A stretch of DNA of 15,017 nucleotides from Coriobacteriaceae bacterium (GTDB lineage: Bacteria > Actinomycetota > Coriobacteriia > Coriobacteriales > Eggerthellaceae), in NCBI GenBank assembly GCA_015062635.1, contig SUUF01000047.1, positions 1-15,017 of the forward strand, in the 5' to 3' direction. Position 1 is the stretch's first letter, and each line of letters begins with the position of its first letter. The position numbers were made by a program, and so were the translations under genes. Under the pieces are notes generated by a model. It saw only the letters and a program-made list of their open reading frames with translations. It did not search any database and had not been told where the DNA came from. Shown in pieces: positions 1 to 8,461 of the stretch.

Positions 1-327
1 CCGGTTCTTCGGATAGAGCGTGTTCGCGCCCGCCGCCTGCAAGGCGCGGTTGGCGCAGCGGACGTCGAAGCCCATCGTGAAGCAGAGCCTGAGCACGTTG
101 TCGCGGCTCATCCCGCGCTGGCCGTTGAACACGTACCAGCCGAAGGTCTGCTCGATTCCCGCGTCGCGCAGCACTTCGGAGCGCTTCAAGCCGCGCTCTT
201 CCAGCTGCTCGTTCAGGTAGCTCGAAAGGGAAGGCGTGCCGAGCCGATGTGCGTCCAGGTAGCGCTGGATATTTGGAGCCGACATCAGCTCATCGAGCAG
301 TTCCTCTGTCAACGGCTCGTTTTCCAT
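1..327 (-). CDS. XRE/HTH-type regulator-like protein, 3' part missing
   Basis: Reading the minus strand from the ATG at 327, 109 codons stay open to the window edge, so the C-terminus lies outside. The start follows a strong ribosome binding site (AAGGAGG, complement of 333-339) with a 5-nt spacer. Residues about 33-105 form a compact helical region of the type I associate with XRE-like regulators found in Firmicutes and Coriobacteriia: 'SYLNEQLEERGLKRSEVLR', then 'GWYVFNGQRGMSRDNVLRL', then a 'GANTLYPKNR' end. The SEV...AGI...YVFNG...SRD order matches a helix-turn-helix with a recognition helix near residues 58-70. Relatives are often seen near Ser/Thr kinases or other signalling genes, but none is visible here. 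It is divergent from the envelope protein at 498, so the two could share the 328-497 control region. Family assignment is from memory of the motif pattern; DNA binding is inferred. Confidence 0.72.
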   Translation of the reverse strand, partial: MENEPLTEELLDELMSAPNIQRYLDAHRLGTPSLSSYLNEQLEERGLKRSEVLRDAGIEQTFGWYVFNGQRGMSRDNVLRLCFTMGFDVRCANRALQAAGANTLYPKNR

Positions 328-347
328 GGGCGCCTCCTTCGAATTCG

Positions 348-353
348 ATTGTA
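348..353 (-). promoter_or_regulatory. Putative -10 box of the XRE-like gene
   Basis: On the minus strand TACAAT (one mismatch to TATAAT) lies 20 nt before the ATG at 327, giving a predicted leader of about 14 nt that contains the AAGGAGG ribosome binding site. No convincing -35 hexamer is present 16-18 nt further upstream. Confidence 0.4.
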
Positions 354-403
354 GCGTACTGTCGCTTTGCTCTGCCGGGCGACGAGGATGCTGAGCATGG
401 CCC

Positions 404-418
404 TTAACTAGCAGTTAA
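404..418. promoter_or_regulatory. Perfect inverted repeat in the divergent promoter region
   Basis: TTAACT-AGC-AGTTAA is a perfect 6-bp inverted repeat with a 3-bp centre. It is AT-rich in a GC-rich setting and sits between the minus-strand regulator gene (start 327) and the plus-strand envelope gene (start 498). Its size and position fit a dimeric operator, for example for autoregulation by the neighbouring HTH protein; that role is inference. A second symmetric element (TCGCG-AAAT-CGCGA, 469-482) lies just before the ribosome binding site of the plus-strand gene. Confidence 0.4.
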
Positions 419-497
419 TGAATCGGTTTCCGCCAATTCATACCATCGTGCTGGACGGTGAAGAGCTATCGCGAAATCGCGAGAAGAGGAGGGCATG

Positions 498-1643
498 ATG
501 GAAGACAACAGGGAAAACACCGATGTACGGCAAGGTTCGTCCGCAATATCGGGAGAATCGCCGGATGCGGCTGCGCCGGCTGCCGTGCAAAACCAAACGG
601 CTCCGGTGCAAGATACCGCGATTCCAGCGCCCGCAACGCCGGTTGCGACGCAGAAATCGACATCGGGCCTAGCCGTCGCGGGCCTCGTTCTGGGCATCTT
701 GGCGATACTCGGCGCGTTTGTCCCCTTGCTCAACATCCTCACGATGCCCTTCGCCATCGTGGGCCTGATTCTGGCCATCGTGGGCCTGCTGGGCATCAAC
801 AAGGGCAAGCACGGGGGCAAGGGAATCGCGGTTGCCGGCATCGTGTTGGGCGCCGTCGCCTTGGTCGTGACCATCGGCATGTACGGGTGCGCGGGCGCGG
901 TTGCCAATTCGTCGCAATCGAGCTCTTCGGCTGCTGAGGAATCGTCCTCGCAGGCGGCGAGCTCGGCAAGCCAAGAAGCTTCCGCCGGCGTCAACGCGAA
1001 TCTCGTGGGCACCTGGGATGTGGTTGGCATAAAGGCTAGCAATGGGAGCATCGACGCCGACGCGATTGACGCGCTTCGTGCCAACGGCGCAGATTATTTC
1101 CTGAACTTGAACGAGGACGGCACGTTTGTCTTGGTCATGGAAACGTCTTCCGATGCCGTGAAGGGAACGTGGAAGGCGGATGGCGAAGATTCTTTCGACT
1201 TGGTGGCCAACGGCACATCGATTACCGTTCCCATACGTGACGGAAAAGCGACGATGAATGCGTCGGGGAGCACTATCGAGTTCGAGAAGATCGAAACGGT
1301 GAAGGATCCCGCGAAGGTGGCGGAATCGAAGGGTGCTGCGTCTTCGAGCGCCGCGGCCGAGGAGAAGGAGGCGGCGGATAGCGGCGAGGTTTCGGCTGAC
1401 GTGAAAGAAGCCCTCGACAGCTATGAGGCCGTGATGGACGAATACGTCGACTTCATGCAGCGTTACAAGGATTCCGGTTATTCCGCCAGCATGCTTTCCG
1501 ACTACACCGACATGCTTCAGAAGTACAACGACTTTTCCGAGAAGATAAACGCGATGGACACGAGCAACATGTCGAACGCCGATTACGCGTACTACATCGA
1601 GGTGACCTCGCGGGTCTCGCAGAAGCTGCTTGCGGCAATGTAG
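498..1643 (+). CDS. Envelope protein with membrane segments, lipocalin-like region and DUF6591-like C-terminus
   Basis: There are two adjacent ATGs (495 and 498). The one at 498 lies 5 nt after GGAGG (488-492), giving a 381-residue protein, so it is preferred. Residues 1-56 are polar, Ala/Pro/Gln-rich and probably cytoplasmic. Three hydrophobic segments follow (about 57-79, 81-100 and 109-131), with Gly-rich helices as in DUF4190-type proteins; 'NKGKHGGKG' separates the second and third. A Ser/Ala/Glu linker (136-163) leads to a beta-rich region at 166-265 ('LVGTWDVVGI', 'LNEDGTFVL', 'GTWKADGEDSFDL') that resembles lipocalin-like domains. A second low-complexity Ala/Ser/Glu linker (277-300) precedes a helical C-terminus (301-381) resembling DUF6591. 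No enzyme motif is seen; function is unknown. The domain order suggests an anchored protein with an outward-facing binding region. It is transcribed alone, with a stem-loop just after the stop. Confidence 0.8.
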   Translation: MEDNRENTDVRQGSSAISGESPDAAAPAAVQNQTAPVQDTAIPAPATPVATQKSTSGLAVAGLVLGILAILGAFVPLLNILTMPFAIVGLILAIVGLLGINKGKHGGKGIAVAGIVLGAVALVVTIGMYGCAGAVANSSQSSSSAAEESSSQAASSASQEASAGVNANLVGTWDVVGIKASNGSIDADAIDALRANGADYFLNLNEDGTFVLVMETSSDAVKGTWKADGEDSFDLVANGTSITVPIRDGKATMNASGSTIEFEKIETVKDPAKVAESKGAASSSAAAEEKEAADSGEVSADVKEALDSYEAVMDEYVDFMQRYKDSGYSASMLSDYTDMLQKYNDFSEKINAMDTSNMSNADYAYYIEVTSRVSQKLLAAM

Positions 1644-1650
1644 CGTGGGG

Positions 1651-1680
1651 CTGCGGCACGGTCGATTTGCCGTGCCGCAG
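1651..1680. terminator. Stem-loop after the envelope gene
   Basis: A perfect 11-bp inverted repeat (CTGCGGCACGG / CCGTGCCGCAG, loop of 8) begins 7 nt after the stop codon. It lacks a clean T-run: the sequence after it is CGCATTATCGATG. It may therefore be a weak or factor-assisted terminator or a 3'-end-protecting hairpin. Confidence 0.5.
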
Positions 1681-1867
1681 CGCATTATCGATGTCTTTAT
1701 CAAATTGACAATGAAGATTCTTTTAGCACGAAAATGAAGGAAACCTAACATATACGCACTCAAATTTATGTTCGTCGTGTGCGGATGCCGGCCGATGCAT
1801 AGGCAGCGGTGAAGCTGGCTTGTATCATTACCCTCGAAAAACTGGGATTAGCGTAGATAGGAACACC
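1681..1867 (+). promoter_or_regulatory. clpC: clpC upstream region
   Basis: This AT-richer stretch should carry the clpC promoter. A perfect TTGACA (-35 consensus) is at 1705-1710, but no good -10 lies 16-18 nt later. TATCAT at 1823-1828, preceded by TG, is an alternative -10 that would give a leader of about 33 nt. I found no complete CIRCE (HrcA), HAIR (HspR) or CtsR heptad site, so any heat-shock control is not evident from the sequence. Confidence 0.35.
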
Positions 1868-4444
<2,577 letters not shown>

Positions 4445-4455
4445 CGGCGAAGCGG

Positions 4456-4482
4456 GAGCCGCCCTCCGGGGCGGCTCTTTTC
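4456..4482 (+). terminator. Intrinsic terminator of clpC
   Basis: A 9-bp GC-rich stem (GAGCCGCCC / GGGCGGCTC, loop TCCG) is followed directly by TTTT, 12 nt after the clpC stop codon. This is a textbook rho-independent terminator. Confidence 0.9.
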
Positions 4483-4530
4483 GTGTTCGGGCTGCGATGG
4501 CGCACGGCGTGCACGTTATTCGGATGGCGT

Positions 4531-4570
4531 TTACCAGGTAACGATTCATATGGGCCATAAAAGCGTTACC
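4531..4570. promoter_or_regulatory. TTACC/GGTAA symmetric sites upstream of ispD
   Basis: TTACC-A-GGTAA (4531-4541) is a perfect 11-bp palindrome. Its right arm, extended to GGTAACG (4537-4543), is also the exact inverted partner of CGTTACC at 4564-4570. The cluster lies 40-80 nt before ispD, where its promoter must be (possible -10 elements are CATAGT at 4570-4575 and GATAAA at 4579-4584). An operator role is inference. Confidence 0.35.
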
Positions 4571-4612
4571 ATAGTGCGGATAAACTAACCTCGGGGGATT
4601 GAGAGGCGCACG

Positions 4613-5509
4613 ATGGAAAACCAGCGAGAATGGGAGGCCGCGGGAACCGCCGCCCAGGCACCGGCGAAAGACGAGGTGCTTCGCGAGCCGTCGTTCAATC
4701 TCAACATCGATTTCGAGGCCATCGTCGAGAGCCTTTCCGGCCTCGAGGGAAAGGTCGACAAGAATCCGAAGACCGCTGCCGTGATCCTCGCGGGAGGCTC
4801 GGGCGAGCGATTCGGGCGTCAGGGCGGCAAGCAGCTGGTGGAGATCGCCGGCAAGCCGATGCTCACCTGGTCGGCCGAGGCGTTCGATGCAGTGGGCGAT
4901 GTCGGGCTCATCGTCGTCGTGTGCCCCGAAGAGCGCCACGAGGAATACCTGCGCGAGGCCATCGACCCGTTCCCATTCGTCACGCCGGTCGTTTTGGCTC
5001 CGGCAGGCGACATCCGCCAGGAGTCGGCGTTTTCCGGATTGGAGTACGTGCCGGACGATTTCGAGTTCGTTGCGGTGCATGACGGCGCTCGCCCGCTCGT
5101 GTCCCCGGGCCTCATCGAGCATACGATTTCAACCCTGAAGGGCAATATCGATGCCGATGGCGCCGTGGTGGCCCACCGTTCCATCGATACCCTGAAAGTG
5201 GTTGAAAACGGCGTGGTCATGGGCACCCCCGATCGCTCGGTGTTCTGGAATGCCCAGACTCCGCAGGTGTTCCGCACGGGTATCTACCGGCGCGCCCATG
5301 CGGCCGCGCTTGCGGATGGCTTCGTCGGAACCGACGATTCCTCGCTCATCGAGCGTCTGGGAGGACGGGTGCTCGTCGTCGAGGGATCGCGCAACAACAT
5401 CAAGCTCACGGTTCCCGAGGACTACCGGATGCTCACGACGTCCATCCAGATGATCGTCGCGAACCGGCATCATGCGAGCGCAGCGTCCGACGCGGAAGAG
5501 GAGTACTAG
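4613..5509 (+). CDS. ispD: 2-C-methyl-D-erythritol 4-phosphate cytidylyltransferase (IspD) with N-terminal extension
   Basis: IspD joins MEP with CTP to give CDP-methylerythritol plus pyrophosphate, the third step of the non-mevalonate isoprenoid pathway. The catalytic core begins near residue 53. The nucleotide loop 'AVILAGGSGERFG' is at 56-68, with the conserved basic residues at R66 and K73; 'VHDGARP' is at 155-161, 'TPQVF' at 216-220 and 'NIKLTVPED' at 262-270 (K264). The core fits the usual length of about 230 residues, but the 298-residue product carries about 52 extra N-terminal residues including 'FNLNIDFEAIVESLSG'. An in-frame stop lies at 4586-4588. The ATG at 4613 has a modest GAGAGG site, and no better start lies closer to the core, so the extension appears genuine. 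ispF begins 2 nt after the stop, making a tight operon. Confidence 0.95.
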   Translation: MENQREWEAAGTAAQAPAKDEVLREPSFNLNIDFEAIVESLSGLEGKVDKNPKTAAVILAGGSGERFGRQGGKQLVEIAGKPMLTWSAEAFDAVGDVGLIVVVCPEERHEEYLREAIDPFPFVTPVVLAPAGDIRQESAFSGLEYVPDDFEFVAVHDGARPLVSPGLIEHTISTLKGNIDADGAVVAHRSIDTLKVVENGVVMGTPDRSVFWNAQTPQVFRTGIYRRAHAAALADGFVGTDDSSLIERLGGRVLVVEGSRNNIKLTVPEDYRMLTTSIQMIVANRHHASAASDAEEEY

Positions 5510-5511
5510 CC

Positions 5512-6012
5512 ATGGCTGATTTCAACCCTGCTGACCTGCGAATCGGCCTCGGCACCGATATCCATGAGCTGGTCGGCGGCCGTCCGCTCATCATCGGCGG
5601 CGTCGAGATCCCCCATTTCCGCGGCTTGCTCGGTCATTCCGATGCCGACGTTCTCGCCCATGCGGTGGCCGATGCCGTGCTCTCGGCGGCGCGGTTGGGC
5701 GATATCGGGAAACTGTTTCCCGACAGCGATCCCGCCTACAAGGGCGCCGATTCCCTGAAGCTGCTCTCGATCGTGGCCGAACGCGTGCGCGCGGAAGGCT
5801 TCGAGATCATCGACGTGGATGCCGTCATCACGGCTCAGCAGCCGAAGCTCTCGCCGCACCGGCAGCAGATGCGCGAAAACCTCGCCGAGGCCTTGGGCAT
5901 TTCCGTCGACAACGTGGGCGTGAAAGCCACGACGAGCGAGCGTTTGGGCTTCGAGGGCCGCGAAGAGGGCATGACTGCCCAAGCGGTCGCCCTGCTGCAT
6001 CGATGTAGATAA
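5512..6012 (+). CDS. ispF: 2-C-methyl-D-erythritol 2,4-cyclodiphosphate synthase (IspF)
   Basis: IspF cyclises CDP-ME 2-phosphate to MEcPP with release of CMP, the fifth MEP-pathway step, as a homotrimer with a metal at each active site. The 166-residue length is normal (about 155-165). Metal ligands are visible as D16 and H18 in 'GLGTDIHEL' and H50 in 'DADVLAHAVADA'. The family blocks 'GRPLIIGGVEIP', 'GLLGHSDADV', 'LGDIGKLFPDSDPAYKGADS' and 'VGVKATTSERLGFEGREEG' are present in order. Translation is probably coupled to ispD: the gap is 2 nt and the GAGGAG site lies within the last ispD codons. The intervening pathway kinase ispE is not in the window. Confidence 0.97.
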   Translation: MADFNPADLRIGLGTDIHELVGGRPLIIGGVEIPHFRGLLGHSDADVLAHAVADAVLSAARLGDIGKLFPDSDPAYKGADSLKLLSIVAERVRAEGFEIIDVDAVITAQQPKLSPHRQQMRENLAEALGISVDNVGVKATTSERLGFEGREEGMTAQAVALLHRCR

Positions 6013-6059
6013 CCGGCCCGTTGCCGCCCCGGCGCGTCTTGACGCGTTTACCCGGTTAT
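6009..6059. promoter_or_regulatory. Nested inverted repeats after ispF (weak terminator or operator)
   Basis: An outer 8-bp inverted repeat (ATAACCGG 6009-6016, CCGGTTAT 6052-6059) overlaps the ispF stop. It encloses an inner hairpin CGCGT-CTTG-ACGCG (6033-6046) followed by TTT. In RNA this could form a two-tier stem ending the ispDF transcript, though the T-run is short. The right arm contains TTACC-C-GGTTA, similar to the TTACC-A-GGTAA palindrome before ispD. Confidence 0.35.
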
Positions 6060-6116
6060 GCCCGCGATGGGTCCATTGCCCGGCATATGCGGGGAATCGT
6101 GCGTCCACGACGTTTT

Positions 6117-6138
6117 GCCGGCGCTTCCGGCGTGCCGG
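6117..6138. other. Mutually exclusive GC-rich stem arms
   Basis: GCCGG (6117-6121), CCGGC (6127-6131) and GCCGG (6134-6138) allow the middle arm to pair with either neighbour in the non-coding stretch before cysS. The pairing with 6134-6138 would have only a 2-nt loop, so the first is favoured. It lies upstream of the likely cysS promoter, so an attenuator role is doubtful. Confidence 0.25.
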
Positions 6139-6182
6139 GACCGGGAATTTCATTTGCCCTGTAAGGCTTGCGGCATTACCGT

Positions 6183-6188
6183 TAGAAT
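6183..6188 (+). promoter_or_regulatory. Putative -10 box of cysS
   Basis: TAGAAT is one mismatch from TATAAT and 33 nt before the cysS ATG, so the leader would be about 27 nt and include the GAAGGAA ribosome binding site. No clear -35 hexamer has correct spacing (TTGCCC at 6154 is 23 nt away). Confidence 0.45.
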
Positions 6189-6221
6189 CGCAGCTAATTG
6201 TTTCGAACCAGAAGGAACCCC

Positions 6222-7715
6222 ATGATCAAACTCTACAATTCGCAGACGCGTCGCAAAGAGGAATTCAAGCCGGTGGAGGAAGGGCATGTGCGCATGTACG
6301 TGTGCGGTCCCACCGTGTACAACTACATTCACATTGGCAATGCGCGCACGTTCATCAGCTTCGATACCATCCGTCGCTACCTCATGTGGCGTGGGTTGAA
6401 GGTCACGTTCGTGCAGAATGTCACCGACGTCGACGACAAGATCATCAAGAAGGCCAACGAAGAGGGCCGCAGCGCCGCCGAGGTGGCCAAGGAGTACACC
6501 GAGGCGTTCATCGCCGACATGCATGCCGCCGGCGTGATGGACCCCGACGTGCGCCCGAAGGCGACCGAGGAGATTCCGGCGATGATCGAGCTCGTGCAGC
6601 GCATCATCGACGAGGGGCATGCCTATGTCGAGGAAGGCGACGTGTACTTCGACGTGCGCTCGTTCCCCAGCTACGGCAAGCTTTCCGGTCGCAACATCGA
6701 CGAGATGGAAAGCGGCCACCGCGACCTCGTGGCTGGCGGCGCCGTGGACGACCGCAAGCGCGACCCGCTCGATTTCGCGCTCTGGAAGGCCGCGAAGCCG
6801 GGCGAGCCGAGTTGGGATTCCCCGTGGGGGCCGGGCCGTCCGGGTTGGCATATCGAGTGCTCGGCGATGTCGAAGAAGTATCTCGGCCTTCCGCTCGATG
6901 TGCATGGCGGCGGCTCCGATCTCATCTTCCCGCACCACGAGAACGAGACGGCGCAGTCTGAGGCCGCATACGGCACGACCTTCTGCAATGCCTGGATGCA
7001 TGGCGGCATGCTGCAGGTGAACTCCGAGAAGATGAGCAAGTCGCTCGGCAACTTCAAGCTGCTGCGCGAGGTGCTGGAGTACACCAAGCCGCAGGTGCTG
7101 CGCATGCTCATGCTTCAGGCGCACTACCGCAGCCCGCTCGATTTCAGCCAGGAGCGGCTTGACGAGAGTGCGACGAGCCTCGAGCGCATCGAGAATTGCC
7201 TGCGCAACGTCGAGTGGCTGGCAGGCAATGCCGCCGGCGACGAGACCTCCTTCGACCTGGCTGCCCTCGAGGCCGCCGGCGAGAAGCTCCGCGCCGATTT
7301 CGTCGAGGCGATGGATGACGACTTCAACACGGCGGGTGCCTTGGGCGCGCTGTTCACCTTCGTGGGCGAGCTGAATGCGGCCATCGCCGATGCGAAGTTG
7401 AACGCGGCCGATGCCGGGCGCTTGCGCACCGTGGCGGGCCTCGTGGCCGAGTTGCTCGGCGTGCTGGGCATCGACCTTGCGGCCGGAAAGGCCGAATCGG
7501 CCTACCCGGTTGAAACCGTGGCTTTGGCGGCCGAGCAGGCGGGGTATGCGGGCGACGACCCCGAAGAGGCCGTGCAGGCGTTGCTCGACACCCGCGCCGC
7601 CGCCCGCAAGGAGCGCAACTTTGCGGTGGCCGATGCCATCCGCGACGGGCTGAAGGCCTTGGGCCTGGTTATCGAGGATACCCCGCAGGGCGCGCGCGTG
7701 AACATCGCGGGATAA
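6222..7715 (+). CDS. cysS: Cysteinyl-tRNA synthetase
   Basis: This class I aminoacyl-tRNA synthetase charges tRNA-Cys with cysteine. The 497-residue product is slightly longer than the usual 460 or so. The HIGH motif is 'HIGN' at 37-40 and the 'KMSKS' loop is at 270-274. Zinc-site residues of the family are visible: C28 in 'VCGPTVYN', C213 in 'HIECSAM', then 'HHENE'. 'FVQNVTDVDDKII' and 'DVHGGGSDLIFPHHENE' are diagnostic blocks. The C-terminal part (about 330-497) is a helical anticodon-binding region ending in a DALR-like 'RDGLKALGLVIEDTPQGARV' block. The ATG at 6222 is preferred, as it gives the canonical 'IKLYNSQTRRKEEF' start and lies 4 nt after GAAGGAA (6211-6217). In many actinobacteria cysS follows ispDF, and that order holds here with a 209-nt gap. 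No T-box leader was recognised. Confidence 0.97.
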   Translation: MIKLYNSQTRRKEEFKPVEEGHVRMYVCGPTVYNYIHIGNARTFISFDTIRRYLMWRGLKVTFVQNVTDVDDKIIKKANEEGRSAAEVAKEYTEAFIADMHAAGVMDPDVRPKATEEIPAMIELVQRIIDEGHAYVEEGDVYFDVRSFPSYGKLSGRNIDEMESGHRDLVAGGAVDDRKRDPLDFALWKAAKPGEPSWDSPWGPGRPGWHIECSAMSKKYLGLPLDVHGGGSDLIFPHHENETAQSEAAYGTTFCNAWMHGGMLQVNSEKMSKSLGNFKLLREVLEYTKPQVLRMLMLQAHYRSPLDFSQERLDESATSLERIENCLRNVEWLAGNAAGDETSFDLAALEAAGEKLRADFVEAMDDDFNTAGALGALFTFVGELNAAIADAKLNAADAGRLRTVAGLVAELLGVLGIDLAAGKAESAYPVETVALAAEQAGYAGDDPEEAVQALLDTRAAARKERNFAVADAIRDGLKALGLVIEDTPQGARVNIAG

Positions 7716-7751
7716 GCGCTTCGGCGAACCAGGGCACGTGTAGGGAAAGAG

Positions 7752-7789
7752 AAGGGGCTGCATCTTTTGATACAGCCCCTTTGTTGTTG
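7752..7789 (+). terminator. Terminator of cysS; left copy of a 31-bp hairpin repeat
   Basis: A long hairpin (AAGGGGCTG on the left, CAGCCCCTT on the right, loop TTTT, one internal C/A mismatch) begins 36 nt after the cysS stop and is followed by a T-rich tail. The 31-bp segment 7752-7782 is the exact reverse complement of 9283-9313, including the loop and the mismatch position. It acts plausibly as an intrinsic terminator and is at the same time one arm of a large inverted repeat. Confidence 0.8.
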
Positions 7790-7867
7790 CCCGCTGGGGT
7801 GACGAGGCTCCAATGGCCCCTCGAGTGGGGCTGCCGTGAAATGCTTGCGTTCCCGATGAGTTGCTGC

Positions 7868-7920
7868 CCGCGTCGGGCCGCTGCCGGCGGTTGCAGGGGG
7901 CCTTTGTCCGCGTCGGGCCG
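7868..7920. repeat. 13-bp direct repeat
   Basis: CCGCGTCGGGCCG occurs at 7868-7880 and again at 7908-7920, 40 bp apart, inside the gene-poor region after cysS. It does not belong to the 31-bp array further on. It may be chance in GC-rich DNA or a decayed repeat. Confidence 0.4.
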
Positions 7921-7947
7921 GCTCCCGCACGATGCGACACTGCACTT

Positions 7948-7972
7948 GCCAGGAATCCCCCATCGTGAACCC
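7948..7972 (-). repeat. Inverted copy of the 31-bp repeat unit
   Basis: Read on the minus strand, 7972 to 7948 begins with the same exact 13-mer GGGTTCACGATGG as the tandem units at 8020-8143 and continues with GGGGATTCCTGGC, closest to the third unit. It faces the array across about 47 bp and could pair with any of its units as a long stem. Confidence 0.75.
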
Positions 7973-7989
7973 GCCTCTGCCACGTTTTG

Positions 7990-8019
7990 GCGCTCATGAG
8001 GGACGATTCCTTGCAAACC
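7990..8019 (+). repeat. Degenerate repeat unit
   Basis: The stretch before the first good unit retains TCA-n-GA, GGGA-n-GATTCC and the unit length (one base offset), so it looks like a decayed member of the tandem array. The match is partial and this is a judgement by eye. Confidence 0.4.
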
Positions 8020-8143
8020 GGGTTCACGATGGCGAATTCGTGGCGTTAACGGGTTCACGATGGAAGATTCCCGACGTGGGCGGGTTCACGATGGGGGAAT
8101 CCTGACGTTGGCGGGTTCACGATGGAAGATTCCCGACAAATGG
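8020..8143 (+). repeat. Tandem repeat array, four 31-bp units
   Basis: Units start at 8020, 8051, 8082 and 8113, exactly 31 bp apart. Each begins with the identical 13-mer GGGTTCACGATGG. The second half is related but less conserved: units 2 and 4 share AAGATTCCCGAC, unit 3 has GGGAATCCTGAC and unit 1 is the most divergent. The period is not a multiple of three, so no reading frame repeats and a coding role is unlikely. The whole unit is repeated with no variable spacer, so it is not a CRISPR array. A spacing of 31 bp is about three helical turns, which would place the 13-mers on one face of the DNA, as in iteron-like protein-binding arrays; this is inference. Confidence 0.85.
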
Positions 8144-8461
8144 AACATGGGGCCGCCTGAAAGTCCAAGGGAGCGGCGACCGGCAGCCCTTCGTCCCATC
8201 GAACCCATCTGCTCTTCTACGGCAAGCAAGGCGCAAAGCATCAGCAGCTCTGCCCAAGCGCAGTTTGGGCGATTCCAAAAGCAGAGGGCTTTCCAGGCGG
8301 TATAATGAACATGTGGGAACTCCGACAAGGCTGGCTGCAATCACGGAACATGGGAGCATCCATCTTTAAGCCCCGACGCCATAGAACCACGACCGAGCCC
8401 ACGAGGCATAAACGATGCCAATGGAAGCTGGCCGCGAGGCCCGTTGAAAGGAGTAAGCACC
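8144..8461 (+). other. Non-coding region and long leader of the cystatin-like gene
   Basis: No supported gene is seen in this 318-nt stretch. It is less GC-rich than its surroundings. A TATAAT box lies at 8301-8306, which would give the downstream gene a 5' leader of about 150 nt. The leader contains two small hairpins, GGCAT-AAACG-ATGCC (about 8404-8418) and GGCC-GCGA-GGCC (about 8430-8441, a GNRA loop), the latter shortly before the ribosome binding site. No known riboswitch class was recognised. Confidence 0.5.
8301..8306 (+). promoter_or_regulatory. Consensus -10 box upstream of the cystatin-like gene
   Basis: TATAAT is a perfect match to the sigma-70 -10 consensus and the only perfect one noticed in this window. 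The -35 position (about 8278-8283, AAAGCA) is poor, so the promoter may need an activator. It lies about 160 nt before the start codon. Confidence 0.5.

Noticed and set aside
20..220. Plus-strand open frame near the left edge
   Set aside because: It lies opposite the minus-strand HTH-type gene, which has a strong ribosome site, a plausible promoter and a recognisable family pattern.
1681..1867. CIRCE, HAIR or CtsR operator before clpC
   Set aside because: Only isolated half-matches (TTAGCAC, ACTCAA) occur, without the partner half at correct spacing.
6013..6221. T-box leader before cysS
   Set aside because: No conserved T-box sequence is visible, and the likely promoter leaves only about 27 nt of leader.
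8020..8143. CRISPR array
   Set aside because: The full 31-bp unit repeats without variable spacers, and no cas gene is in the window.
7669..8340. Small proteins encoded over the repeat region (minus-strand frames with 'HREPA'-like pieces, and plus-strand frames at 7781 and 8060)
   Set aside because: The period of 31 is not a multiple of three, frames change from unit to unit, no ribosome sites fit, and one frame runs into cysS. Best explained as translated repeat DNA.
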